A stretch of 64,000 nt of DNA from Ctenosaura bakeri (lineage: Eukaryota; Chordata; Lepidosauria; Squamata; Iguanidae). Both the position numbers and the translations under genes were made by a program. The stretch covers positions 124,001-188,000 of the forward strand of contig CAOLHI010002560.1 of NCBI GenBank assembly GCA_948474755.1. Direction: 5' to 3'. The notes under the pieces are model-generated. The model was not told the origin of the DNA. It made no database searches and saw nothing but the letters and a program-made list of their open reading frames with translations. Below, piece by piece: positions 35,523 through 46,560 of this stretch (positions are counted from its first letter, which is position 1; each line of letters opens with the position of its first letter).

Positions 35523-35729
35523 CAGTCGCGTAGGGACTTGGGGGCAGGAAGGCGATTCGTCCCAGGCGGCAATATTTTTGGGGTGTCCTGGCCCATAGCC
35601 ATGCCCTTGTGTGCCTTGGCTACGCCCCCATGCACCGCAGTCACGCCCCCGTGCACAGTGGACATGCCCCTCACGCCATAGCCCTGCCCCTTCCCACCCC
35701 CTCTCCACACACTCCAACCTCCACCACTG
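35523..35729 (-). mobile_element. Small hAT MITE with internal minisatellite, copy 2
   Basis: A 207-bp element with ends CAGTCGCGTAG and CCTCCACCACTG. The 8-bp duplication is CTTCAACC (35515-35522) and CCTCAACC (35730-35737), one change. The interior has CGCCCCCGTGCAC-like repeats, the complement of the 43460 copy. Confidence 0.78.
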
Positions 35730-35775
35730 CCTCAACCTAAGCTATCTCAACAGATTTCTTGGGAGGATAGAACAG

Positions 35776-35972
35776 CATTGTTGTTATGGGCCTTCAAGAC
35801 ATTTCCAACTTATGGTGACCCTAAGGCAAACGTATCACAGGGTTTTCTGGGGCTGAGAGTGTATGATACTCCCAAGGTTAGCCTGTGGGTTTCCATGGAC
35901 AGGCAGGGAATTGAACCCTGGTCTCCAAGATCATAATCCAACACTCAAACCACTATACCACGCTGCCTCTCT
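35776..35972 (-). repeat. tRNA-derived SINE, inverted
   Basis: The complement has an A-box-like TGGTTTGAGTGTTGGATTA, a B-box-like GGGTTCAATTCC and the shared body and tail (GTCACCATAAGTTGG...). It runs into a decayed LINE-like tail (CTGTAAACTGCTTTGG, about 35990-36050). Confidence 0.72.
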
Positions 35973-36424
35973 AGAATAACATAATTGTCTGTAAACTGCT
36001 TTGGTGTTGGAAACAAAAATTCATATATTAAATAAAGATGTCTCGATTTAAAATTAAAATAAAGTACAATTAATTAATTATTTTTTGATCTAGGAGTAGA
36101 CAGAACTGAATGATATCCAATTTGTGAAATACTATCCCCAGGGAGCTCATTTGATATGAAGTTTTTCATTACTTTTGCTTACCCAGACAATTTAATCTGC
36201 CTGCATTGTTATGATGACGCCATGGTATGATCTGTGCATTCTTGGGTTATTGTATTATTTGCTTTTGTTTTATGTTCTGAATGGGTTTTAATGTTTGGAT
36301 ATAAATCACTTTAGAAAGTGAATGGCAGGATATTGAATAACTGAATGAATGAACGGGGCTGCAATTTAGTACAAACTTTAACTAAAAGTAGATCTCGCTT
36401 AACATGATAATAATTGTTTCTGAA
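35973..36424. other. Decayed LINE-like tails
   Basis: Two spans, about 35988-36050 and 36208-36355, end in ATATTAAATAAAGATG and GAATGAATGAA. Each has a GTAAACTGCTTTGG- or GATATAAATCACTTT-like motif, suggesting worn L2/CR1-type 3' ends. Weak evidence. Confidence 0.35.
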
Positions 36425-36662
36425 TAGGTATACAAGTGATTTGAGTGTTTGACTATGACTCTGGAAGACCAGGGTTCAAATCCCTGATCGGCCAGGGAAG
36501 CCCACTAGATCACTTTGGGACAAGTCTGTCACTGTCTTACAGGAAAGCAATGGCACACCTCTTCTGAACAAAACTTGCCAAGAAAACCCTGTGGTAGGTT
36601 CACTTTAGGGTTGCTATATGTCAGAAATGATGAAATGACTTGAAGGCACACAACAACACAAT
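36425..36662 (+). repeat. tRNA-derived SINE
   Basis: A-box-like GATTTGAGTGTTTGACTA, B-box-like GGGTTCAAATCCC, body CAGGGAAGCCCACTAGATCA, and the tail GACTTGAAGGCACACAACAA. Same family as 28735. Confidence 0.78.
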
Positions 36663-36983
36663 ATGTATAGACTGATTTGTTTAAATGAGAATAACCTTGG
36701 TGTAAAAAAAGACTATGTAGTATTTTTCTGTGACCACACATTTCTCAGGCCATTGTTAATTAGCCATGAATTAAATATCTTTCCTATGCACACATAATTA
36801 GCATTTCCCCTGATATTTGCCTAATATATCATTTACAATTGCATTAAATACCTCCTGCCATGAGTATTCCATTAGATCTTTCCTGCAGACCCTTCATAAA
36901 ATGTTAAAAACACTGGATCCATATTCAGCCATCTTTCTTGTAGACCAATTTAAATCAATGGGAGCTAAGTTGACTATGACTAA
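36663..36983. other. Unassigned, AT-rich
   Basis: 36745-36845 contains GTTAATTAGCCATGAATTAA and ATAATTAGCATTT motifs. It is a weak candidate for a conserved non-coding element. Confidence 0.35.
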
Positions 36984-37316
36984 GGACCCTTTCACACTGA
37001 ACAAATATAGTGCTATGGTTCCATTTTAATTATCATGATTCCATCCCATGAAATTCTAGGTTTGTAGTTTGGTGAGTCACCAGAGCTCTGGGACATTTTA
37101 ACTTTTTCACTAAGAGTTTTTAAATTATGATTTGTTTTTAAAATGTTGTACAATGCAGAGGGAGGAGCTAAACTAAATGAACAAACAAGCAAATAAATAA
37201 ATAGGGTAAAAATTGAAATGCTCTTCCTTCAACTACAAATCCTAGAATTCCATAGAATGGAATCATGGCAGTTAAAGTAGAATCATAGCACTGTTTTTGT
37301 GTAGTGTGAAAGGGCC
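36984..37316. mobile_element. Palindromic MITE (GGACCCTTTCACACT), decayed
   Basis: Starts GGACCCTTTCACACTGAAC and ends GTGTGAAAGGGCC. Inner arms CCATGAAATTCTAGGTTTGT and ACAAATCCTAGAATTCCATA are inverted relatives. An independent insertion seems to widen the middle. Flanks are TAA and ATA, so the duplication is unclear. Confidence 0.65.
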
Positions 37317-39307
37317 ATAAAAAGAGCTTTGGTTTTAGTTCATCTGCTATAAGCATGATTCAGAGTATATTTGTACTACACAACTATAGCAGCTTCATAG
37401 TTCTTTAACTGCCATGGTTCCTCCCTAAGCAATCTTGGGATCTGTACTTTGGTGAAGTACTCAGAAGGTCCCAAGGTAACCAGAAAAGAGAGTGACTGAT
37501 GTTTACTCATGTATGCCCTAGAGCTCTCTGGAATTCTAAGTATCTCTTCAAACTACAGATCCCAGGATTCTTTCACATAGAAGCAGGACAATTTAAATGA
37601 AATGGAAATAATGCGACTGGTTAGTGCAAATACTTTAAGTCTGGGGCCAAACAACAGAATCCCTCCCTCCCATTTGGGCCTTTTATTCACCTATTTTAAT
37701 CTCTTTGCAAAATTAAGAAAGAAATTTATGACACCTTAGATACAAGCAAATTATTTCTTTCTCAAGTATTCCTTGATCTTTAAAGTGCCACACTCTCCGT
37801 TGCATTAGGAATAACAATAAGATTCATATACAAGATTCCTTTAACTTTAGTCCAGGCTGGGGTACAGTATGTTAGCCTTTTTTGGGGGAGGGTGGGACAA
37901 TAAATAGGCCGCTTGTGACTTCCACATACATTTTATGCCTCCCCCCACCAGTATTCTCCACTCCTATTGCTGAAATCATTATAACTGGGTTGTGAAAACA
38001 ATCCTTTCCTCTCACAGCCTGGAAATAATGAGTTACAAGTAATGCAAACATGTGTAAAATAGTTACATTTTGGAATAATAAGAGTGCCATGAAGGATTTC
38101 AAATTAATAGAACATGCAGGAGAGACCTTACTGGATTCATGAGTAATGCTTTTAATTACTTTCAAAAGTTGCTTTTATGGCCCCTTAAAGGGATTATAAA
38201 GGAATTTTTACATGAATGTTTCAAGTTTTATGGCATTCTTCTTTCAGTCTTGGGGTTCACTCCCACCTCCAAAAAAAAAAAAAACAACAACAACCCAGCA
38301 ATGGAAAGCACAAGAAGAGTAATAAGCAATGCAACAGATAAAGTAACAAAGTTACTTTTTCCATATCACAATGAAATCTATTATTTTTCAAGCACTACAA
38401 TGAGAAACAAACGATTGCTTTTAAAAAATGACTTCCTCAGCTCTGTTCTCTCCAAAGTAAAAGAAACCCTGTTCCGCACCCTTTCCAAGGGGCTAACAAT
38501 GCTCCTGGAAATCTTATTGAACTGGCAGCAGCCTTGTAAATAATTTCAACCTTGCTTTCAGTGAAAAACAGAACTTTCTCCAAAGTACCCTTGGAGTCTC
38601 GGTGCTCTCTGAGGGAAATCAGATATAAACATGCAGGGCATCTTTTATTGGAAAAGAGAAGGAAAAGTTTGTTTTGGATCGTAAATCAAAATTATGGCCA
38701 TGATAGTTGGGCAGGTCTAGGGAAGGGTAGATCTGACTCTCAGAGCTAAAGAAGTTGACCACTCCAGCAAATTCTTTTATGTATTCTTTTCACTCATATT
38801 TTGTTCCTGAAATATTACGTACAGTTCTTGATTAGGGATGGAAAGAATATTTGAAAACATTCAAACAGTGGTCATGAAATGGGTTTCGCAAATATTAGGA
38901 AACCTCAGTGAAGAGAATTCCTGTGCTGAGAATCTTTGCAGTTGACAACATTTCTGTGCAAGAAATCCTATGCAGATTTCTTTCTGCATGCTAAGCAAGA
39001 CTTTTGCCCAGAAGAACCCCCCAAACTGCGAATAGTCTTTGAAAACTGTGCAATTTTCCATGAGTCTCTCACAGCAGTAAGAAAAATGGCTACAGTTACT
39101 TATTTTTTCTCTTGAGAACAAAGTTAATGATAATATTTTAAACCTCTATTCTGAATGTTACCATTATTAATTTTTATCATTATGCTTCTATCATTACCAC
39201 TGTGTTTTAATGGACTGGGATGAGGAAATTTGGGTCAGGAAGCCATAAAACAAGACATTTTAGCTACAAAAGGCTACATTTAGGCCATAGCAACCAAATG
39301 CAAAGGT
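37317..39307. other. Mostly unassigned DNA
   Basis: 37365-37630 contains worn palindromic-MITE arms: TCTTGGGATCTGTACTTTGG and the inverted ACTACAGATCCCAGGATTCT. 38833-39120 begins TAGGGATGGAAAGAATATTT and resembles 44605-44860 in layout, possibly a worn hAT-type repeat. No gene. Confidence 0.4.
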
Positions 39308-39470
39308 ATAGGATGGAGGAGACTTGGCTTGGTAGTACTATTTGAGAAAAGCCCCTTGGGATTATTATTGATCATAAATTGAACATGATACTGCAGGGTT
39401 GGACTTAAGATGGCCTATGGGGCTTCTTCCAGCTCTATGATTCTATTTTGCTATGATTCTATGATTGTAA
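39308..39470 (+). mobile_element. CR1 LINE fragment with internal deletion
   Basis: The first half resembles CR1 RT C-terminal code (ATCATAAATTGAACATGA, equivalent to DHKLNM, as at 49500). It then jumps to the CR1 3' end, GGGTTGGACTTAAGATGGCC followed by GATTCTAT repeats. About 600 bp relative to the 48925 copy are missing. Confidence 0.7.
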
Positions 39471-39534
39471 AGACATGAGCCTCAAGACCATTTTTTAAAA
39501 TATGCTTTTTGGTGTCAGTGTAGGAACTCTTCTG

Positions 39535-39591
39535 TTTCTGTCAATTAATCCAGTGTAGGAACTCTTCCTATACTGGATTCATTGACAGAAA
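39535..39591. repeat. Hairpin with 26-bp arms
   Basis: Arms 39535-39560 and 39566-39591 pair at 24 of 26 positions around the loop ACTCT. TGTAGGAACTCTTC also occurs directly at about 39519. No known transposon end is recognised. Confidence 0.8.
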
Positions 39592-39902
39592 CATCAGAAA
39601 TTTTAGCATGGATCAACCACAATGGACAGAGAAGCATCTGGAATGCTTGGAATGTCTGTAATCTCTACTAAATATGCAGTGTAAGCTGCACTGAACATTT
39701 TTGAAGGGAGTGGTGTGTATATGTAAAGATTAGCAATATATAAGAAATCCAGTTTCAGTCTGAGGTTCACTGGACTTCTCTTTGTCCTCATTTTTTATAC
39801 TGCTTACAAACTGGATAAAATTTGCGTACTCAAATGCTCACATTGAGAGATAGCTGCAGGCATACAGGGGTGGGGTGGGGTGCACAGTTGAAAATTTTGT
39901 GC

Positions 39903-40132
39903 ATGTGTACATGCCTTCAAGTTGTTTGTTGGTTTATGGCAACCACGTGAATTTCTCAGGGTTTTCTTAGGCAAGAAATGCTCAGAAGCGGTTTTGCCAT
40001 TGCCTTCCTCTGCAATATAGTCTACAGCATCTGGTGTTCATTGGTAGTCTTCCATCCAAGTACTAACCAGGGCTGTCCCTGTTTAGCTCCCAAGATCAGA
40101 TGGGATCTGGTAGCTTTAGGGTATTTAGGCTC
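39903..40132 (-). repeat. 5S rRNA-derived SINE, inverted
   Basis: The complement reads AGATCCCATCTGATCTTGGG, AGCTAAACAGGG and GGTTAGTACTTGGATGG, clear relatives of the 5S rRNA internal promoter region. A SINE body and tail with CTTGAAGGCATG follow. It is not a functional 5S gene: many changes and a foreign tail. Confidence 0.82.
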
Positions 40133-41520
40133 CTGTTTGAAAAGTACATATAGGGAATTACACCCATTTCAAATGTGTGCAAAATACTCTGAAAACAACC
40201 AAGAGCCAAAGAGCAGAATGCATTCAAGCAATCTATACAGTGTAAAGCATGTACACAAAATATGTGTGTTTGGGGAAAAAAATGAGCAAAATGGAATGGA
40301 TTTCACCACATTAAAGAAAGGAGAAAATAGCACTAAATCTGGGTACAGGCTTGGACATGGATATAGGAAAGTGAAGAAGTTTGCAAATCTGAAGTGAGTA
40401 TATCCATAAGAAAGAGGGCTGTGTGATGTAATGAACTTGGATAATTAGGAAATTTCTATTCTGGTTTCTCTTCAGATTGTATATAAAATTAGGAAATCTT
40501 TGTGATTGCTATTTGTATGATCTATTTGCAAATATGAGTACATTATATTGAAGTCATTATGGTACACATCAATGTTTAGTTTTTCTCTTGTTGAAATTAA
40601 CTCTTCTTATTTATGAAGATATATATCACTCCTTTCAAATTCCAGAGGGCACCTCTGGATGTAGCTTTAAATATGATTTTGTGTCTGATTTGCAGGCTTT
40701 TTAATTTTTTTTTTAAGGAAAGAAAAAGAAATGGAACTGGTGAGCGATTATTTAATAAGATCAAAGAGAGCAGGCATAAGGTAGAAAGATCTACTTTAAA
40801 TCTTTCAAAAACTTAAAAAATTCTCTTATAAAGTTCATGTTTGATTTGGGGGGAGGAAGAGAACCCTCTGATGGTGACAATGGGGAATTTCCCACCCTCT
40901 ACAAAGTAAACACCAGCTTTGGAAGAGGGATTTCCCACCAGAACCACAGCAGGGAAGGAAAGTGCTAAATTCACTCTTCATGTCTTTTATTCCATTAATC
41001 ACCATCTGTTTCCCTGGCATTTTTGAAAAACATGCAGGTTAAGACGAAAACATGCATTCAGTGTCATTTCCAGTTAGTCCCTTAGTCAGTTGTAAGGAGA
41101 AAGAACAAAGCATCTTCAGGTGAATACATTCATATGATATAAGCATTTATGCTGTGTTATATTATATCATGGCCTGGAGTCCACGGAGCTTCGCCAGGCT
41201 GGTGTGCACGTGGGCAGGTGGGTACGCACATACACACACACATATACAGAGGGCCATTCTATGCTAGGTTAGTTTGTGTGAAATATAATATCATATAATT
41301 TGTCATATAATGTGTCATATAATAGTTGCAATCATCTGTATCTCTATTTACATATCTGTACAGACATGCTGACAACATAATGACAACATATCATTCATCT
41401 TCTACATAACAACAAAATCATGACTAGCAAATGTACATCACAAAGATTTTATAAGGTGGGAGAAAATGAACATACACATGAAATGATTCAGAGTAGATTT
41501 GAAGTGGCGTATGCTTGTTA
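40133..41520. other. Unassigned non-coding DNA
   Basis: No gene recognised. A CA/TA-rich run lies near 41228-41248. Confidence 0.4.
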
Positions 41521-41755
41521 CTGAACCATCATAGCCTCCTGGATACACTGATCTTGTCTGATTTTGAAAACTAAGCTGGATTGGACTGGTTAGCACTTGA
41601 ATAGGAAACTATTAGCTAATTCCAGGGATCTTAAGGGTTAGGAAAGAATCCTGTCTGAACTCTGGAATGCCACTGCCAGTCAGAGATCGCAATATTAGCC
41701 TAGATGGACTAAGGGTCTGACTCACTATAAATATAAATGTCCTATGTTCCTATAG
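41521..41755 (+). repeat. Worn SINE with 5S-like head
   Basis: TGATCTTGTCTGATTTTGAA, AACTAAGCTGGATTGG and GGTTAGCACTTGAATAGGAA parallel 5S rRNA positions. The 3' part, TAGATGGACTAAGGGTCTGA...CTATGTTCC, is a common reptile repeat tail, different from the 39903 and 60386 copies. Confidence 0.6.
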
Positions 41756-42309
41756 AGATTTCATATATACCAACATTTCATGTCTTTAGCCATTTCTGTA
41801 TGGCATTGCAGTCCTTCTATGGGAATGGGATGGCAGCAGTCCACTGGTCGTGCTTTTGCACAATGTCATCACAGTCCTGCTGTCATCTTGCCCCTTCCAG
41901 TCACAATTGTGGGATATTCGCTTAACGGAATAAATCCATTAAGCGCCAGTGATCGCACAACACTCCCATCCTTCCCAGCCATGTGGAAGGGCAGGAAATG
42001 TGAGGGAGGCACCTCTTTCCCCAGTGCGGCATGGGAAAGAGCCCAGTTGCACTGACGAAGGCAGTCCCTTGCACTCCCTTCTGCAGGGAGCCAGTCAGGT
42101 GCAGAGGGGAACATTCCAGTCAACAACCTTCCCAGCAAAAGTGCTGCCAGGATCTCGACAGGAGGACAACAGGATCAGGTAAGGTGCAGAAATGGCCTTA
42201 GTGTGTTTTCTCTTAGCTTATAAAATCTTTTCCCCCTCTCTTGCTATTGATTCTTTGTTACTACAAATACTATGTCTGTATCATCCATTACAACCATCTT
42301 TTAAACTTT
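41756..42309. other. Unassigned, moderately GC-rich
   Basis: Contains a small hairpin CGCTTAACGGA/TCCATTAAGCG at 41919-41945. No gene or TSD-bounded element found. Confidence 0.4.
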
Positions 42310-42329
42310 ACATACATACATACATATCC

Positions 42330-42378
<49 letters not shown>
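42310..42378. repeat. (CATA)n then (CT)n microsatellite
   Basis: Four CATA units, then about 23 CT units (42333-42378). Confidence 0.95.
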
Positions 42379-42381
<3 letters not shown>

Positions 42382-42877
42382 CATGTCCGGTAATGTGGCA
42401 GAAAGTCTTCTCTGCAGAAGGAGGAATTCCCTTAAAAGGTTTCCAATGAGCGAAAATCAACAGATTGAAAAGCCATCTGTGTTGACAAAAGCACAGTTCA
42501 AGGGCCTGAGCTGTTGAAATCAAGTCTGCAATGAAACCTCTCTTTGGACGAAGGCGTAATTGTCAATAAATGATCCCCTAGCTGGTGACTTGTAAGTGTA
42601 CGCAGTGTCACTAGGCCTCTTCCTCAAGGGTTCAGAAGGATTCAAGTCCTCCCTTTCCGCTAAGAAATCTTTTGTCCTTGCGATGACAGTCTTGTGGCAG
42701 CTAAGCCTCAGGAGGACACACCCGTACTTCTTCATCTCCTTTAGCCAGGAGATTTGTTGCAAAAGCAAAAACAAAGAAAGCTAGCACTCTATATTAATTT
42801 CTTAAAGATAGCATATGTTCAGTATCACCTTCCTGTGGATTTTTGATTTTGTTATATTGAATTAGTAAAGAAATTCA
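42379..42877. other. Unassigned non-coding DNA
   Basis: No gene or repeat recognised. Confidence 0.4.
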
Positions 42878-42938
42878 GAGGGTTGCCATAGGTTGACAGG
42901 TGGCTTAAAGGTGTACACACACACGCACGCACGCACAC
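42878..42938 (+). repeat. SINE tail remnant plus (CA)n
   Basis: GGTTGCCATAGGTTGACAGG and CTTAAAGGTGTACACACAC correspond to the 3' end shared by the SINEs here, followed by CA/CGCA repeats. Confidence 0.5.
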
Positions 42939-43459
42939 ATGTTCTGGTAATCATTTTGTTCTGGAAATCATTTTGAATCAAATCAGTCTTTCTCCTATCA
43001 AACAAAGTCCGGAGAGCCTTGAGTCAGAGTGTTATCTTGAGACTTAGAGCAGAACTACAGATTTACAATCTTCTCATCTGACAACAAGTAGTAATGAAAT
43101 CTAGCTGATTTCTATTACCTACTTCCTGATTACAAATGAATTCTGCTTTTATGAGTTTAGCCAAACGAAATGTTTCCATTTTTTATTCATACATGAAAAG
43201 ACAAAACAAATCATACAAAATGTGTTAGAGGTTATTCATTGGTTCACTGGGAGACTGATCAATTAATTTTAACCTGGTTTCAGTGGGTAAGACTAATTTG
43301 AACCATCAGCTTTCAATGCTAACAAAAGTTTACTTGTAATCTATTTGATTCTGATGTTAATAAAATTGGAGTCAACTTCCTGGTGCTGGGGTGGTCCACA
43401 TCAGTTCACCAGAACTCTACCCCAGCTACAGTTAAGTGGCCACCATTGAACATTTGCAG
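42939..43459. other. Unassigned non-coding DNA
   Basis: No gene or repeat recognised. Confidence 0.4.
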
Positions 43460-43667
43460 CAGTGGCGGAGCTTGGAGTGTGGGGAGGAGTGGGTGGGAAG
43501 GAGTGGGGCTACAGCACGAGAGGCATGGCTACAGTGCATAGGAGTGTGGCCAGGGCATGTGGGGGCATGGCCAGGGTGTGCTGGGCTGAGGTTACAGGCC
43601 AAGACACCCCAAAAACATTGCCGCCCGAGGTGAACCATACTCTACACTCCCCGTCTGTACATGATTG
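43460..43667 (+). mobile_element. Small hAT MITE with internal minisatellite, copy 3
   Basis: A 208-bp element starting CAGTGGCGGAGCTTGG, with a perfect 8-bp duplication ATTTGCAG (43452-43459, 43668-43675). The interior repeats GGCATGGCTACAGTGCA-like units, and CAAAAACATTGCCGCC is shared with the 9143 copy. No coding capacity. Confidence 0.83.
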
Positions 43668-43797
43668 ATTTGCAGCCTTGATGAAGATTTTCATTGCAGC
43701 TGCAACTGCCAGCAAAATCCCATTAGCAGCTTTTTATGGCTCTTTTTGTGCCAGAACACACTTATACACCATAGAACTTTGACTAGTGCAGCAGAGT

Positions 43798-44215
43798 GGC
43801 CCTTTTCGCACTGTACCTTTTAGCATGAGGGGGGAGGGCGTCTCGCGTGAGAAGCCTCCTCCAGGATGCCGCTGCTTCCCCCCACATTCCTTCCGCAGGC
43901 GCTTCCTGCTGGCGCATCCATCATGCCAGCGCCCCTTCCTTCCTTCCGCAGGGCACCATGGAAGCTGTAGGCTCCATGGGGGGAAGGGAGCGCGACCTGG
44001 CCACCTCGTGACGCTCCACACAGCAGGTAAGTGCGCATGGGTGCCGCGAGCGTGGGTGATTTTCGGCTTCAAGCCGAAAATCAAAAAATACGCTAGGGCG
44101 CCGCGTCAGCCTTGTGAGCGCCACGCAAGTGGGGGTGCATCATACGGTGCGACGCTCCCATTTGCACAGCGCTCAAGGGGTGCTCGCGCGAGAAAAAATG
44201 AATGCGAAAAGGGTC
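43798..44215. mobile_element. 418-bp CpG-rich DNA transposon, 3-bp TSD, family B
   Basis: Ends GGCCCTTTTCGCACT and AATGCGAAAAGGGTC are inverted repeats, flanked by AGT (43795-43797, 44216-44218). The interior is much more CpG-rich than its surroundings and unlike family A. It includes a perfect GATTTTCGGCTT/AAGCCGAAAATC hairpin near 44058-44082. No transposase. Open frames across it are a by-product of GC content. Confidence 0.8.
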
Positions 44216-45675
44216 AGTATCTTCTTCCTTTCAGAAGGGAAAGGGGAAGCAGGGAAAAAGAAAAACTTTTTTTAAAAAAAATAGTGGTACCAATGATTGA
44301 TGTCATGTTTCTATTGGTAGCAGGGCTATATTATATCTACCGCTTTAGCAATGGGGAAAAAGAAATCAAAGACTGTTTTTTGTTTCTAATGGTGTCTTCC
44401 ATATTTATTAAATTGTATTCCTTTGCAGCATGTCTTTAATAGCTCCAAAAACATCATCCTTATTGAGAGGTGACATAGCACAGAAACTCATTCTCCATAC
44501 CAACTCTCAAGGACAGCCAATGCATGTTCCTAAATCCCCTTGTACTGATACAGAACATTTCTAAACAAGAACAACATTCAAGGAAGCTGGGCTTCATCTA
44601 ACTGGAGGAATGGAAAGAATATTTCTCACTATCCATTTCCCAGGAGAATAATGGGTTTCCCAATTTTTCAGAAACCCTCACTGAGAAGAACAGTGCAACA
44701 TCACAATTCTTTAGACTTTGTGAAATCTCCATGGAATTATTCTGCATTGAAAAACATGTGGTTTTGACATGCAAAAAATATGAGGGATTGCACAAAAACA
44801 TGTTCCTGTGTGCAAAATGTGGTTGTTCTGGGGAAGAAAAGAGGGATTTTTTTCACAGAAAAGCCATGTGTACAGGATGAAGAATATAAAGATTTAGATA
44901 CCTAGTCAGCAGTAAGTTGCTCCTGTTCACAATGTGGTCCTGTCATCTGTAGCGTACATAGCCCTCAATAAGTTCTGAAGCTCATTTGGCCCTTCAACCA
45001 AAATAGTTCCACATCTCTGATCTAGAGGGTTGTAGTGATGTTCACTTCCAAATAAACATGATGGGGACTAGTCTGTAGATCCCATCAATTTTACCTGAGA
45101 ATGCCTGATCTCTTGCCTAGTCAATTTCACAATCAGAACTAATCAGACACTCCAATCTAATCAGTTACACAACAAGGTACAAAATGAGCTGGCTTGATTT
45201 TGCTGCTTGTTAGGTGCACTAAATGTAGTTTTGGATTGCATTTGCAGTGAACGTGATGAATTGGCTCTGAAACTGTAAATGTAATAGAGAAAGGAAGGAC
45301 ATCCACAACAGTTTATCCCTCCCTCCCTGTGACAATTCTTCCCACATGTCTCAATTGCAATTTTTCTTCTTCTAACCATACCTGCAAAGTCATTTGACAG
45401 TTATTGTTGCCTTTCTTTCCCTCCTTAATGAATTTTGCATGTAAGAAAAAAGATAGAAGAAGTGGTGTGAAAACATGGGTGGATTACAAATGACTTAGGA
45501 TGTTAGCAAGACGCTCTATAAAACTGTCTCTATCACTTGTCATGCCTAATTGACTAAAAATGTATAAAATATATTATTATGCTCTTACTGGTTTACTATA
45601 CAGGGGTGGGTATGCCTGTGCATACTTGCACAGGTTATGTTTCCCTCATCTTCCTTTGATATGAATGTTTTGCTT
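44216..45675. other. Mostly unassigned DNA
   Basis: 44605-44880 resembles 38833-39120 in its opening GGAATGGAAAGAATATTT and its AAACC...ACTGAGAAGAA order, a possible worn repeat pair. No gene. Confidence 0.4.
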
Positions 45676-45880
45676 ATTGTTATATGCCTTCAAGTCAACT
45701 TCCATGTATGGCAGCCTTATACTATGATTTTCTTGCAACATTTCTTCAGAATTGGTTTGCCATTGCCTTTTTCTGAGGCTGGGAGAATGTGTCTTGCTTA
45801 AGGTGTCTCAGGTCATCTCCATGACTGAGCAGGCATTTGAACATTGCTCTCTAGTCCAGCAATCAAACAATCACTGCTCA
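45676..45880 (-). repeat. tRNA-derived SINE, inverted and worn
   Basis: The complement has the shared SINE tail (CTTGAAGGCATATAAC), the body with GGCAATGGCAAACCA, and a worn B-box-like GTTCAAATGCC. Same family as 36425. Confidence 0.65.
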
Positions 45881-46560
45881 ATGATATGATTATGATATGA
45901 ATTTCAGAGAGTGAAGAAGAGAATTCATATTTACTGTGAGCCAGAAAAGGGTTTACAAACTAAGAAGAATTATCATCTCTCTTCCCAATTAGACCCCCAC
46001 TTTATCCAATGTGCTGCTCATTCTGAAAAAAAAAAAAATCTTAAACTGACCTTAGACCTTTTGGAATAAACAAATATGTGCAAGGCTGTATCTCTTATCA
46101 CAGTGTGCGTGCAAGAGCTGCTTCAGTGAGGGATATTGACATGTAGCTCCCTTAGGTAGGTGGGCCCTGCTTTAATTAATCTTGGAGATAATCTGGCTAT
46201 CCTCTGAAATTTTAGCATGTCTGTTTCCTAAGTGGGATAACCAAAAAATGGAAGGCCAAATGTTTTTTACACCCAAATGTACTATGAACTTTTCTTCCTA
46301 TCAGATATACACAAAGGAAGTTATTCAAGACTGAAGCAAACACAAATGTGGGTGTTTGTTCTTCTTGCTTTTGATGAGTATGTTTAGTATTGGCTGTGAT
46401 GGATTTATCTGTGTGAAGTGTATCAATTGTATATGCATATATCAGCACAACACATTTATATTAGTTTCACACCACTTTAACTACTTTAATCACTTTAACT
46501 ACCACTGCTCCATCCTAAGGAATCCTAGAACGTGTAGCGAGTTATAAAAAAAAATAAAAA
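45881..46560. other. Unassigned non-coding DNA
   Basis: No gene recognised. An A-rich tract precedes the next element. Confidence 0.4.

Noticed and set aside
36425..36662. Functional tRNA gene
   Set aside because: Promoter boxes are present, but no complete cloverleaf and the unit continues into a SINE body.
43786..44439. 217-codon plus-strand frame
   Set aside because: It crosses the boundary of a TSD-defined transposon, and its openness reflects CpG-rich composition.
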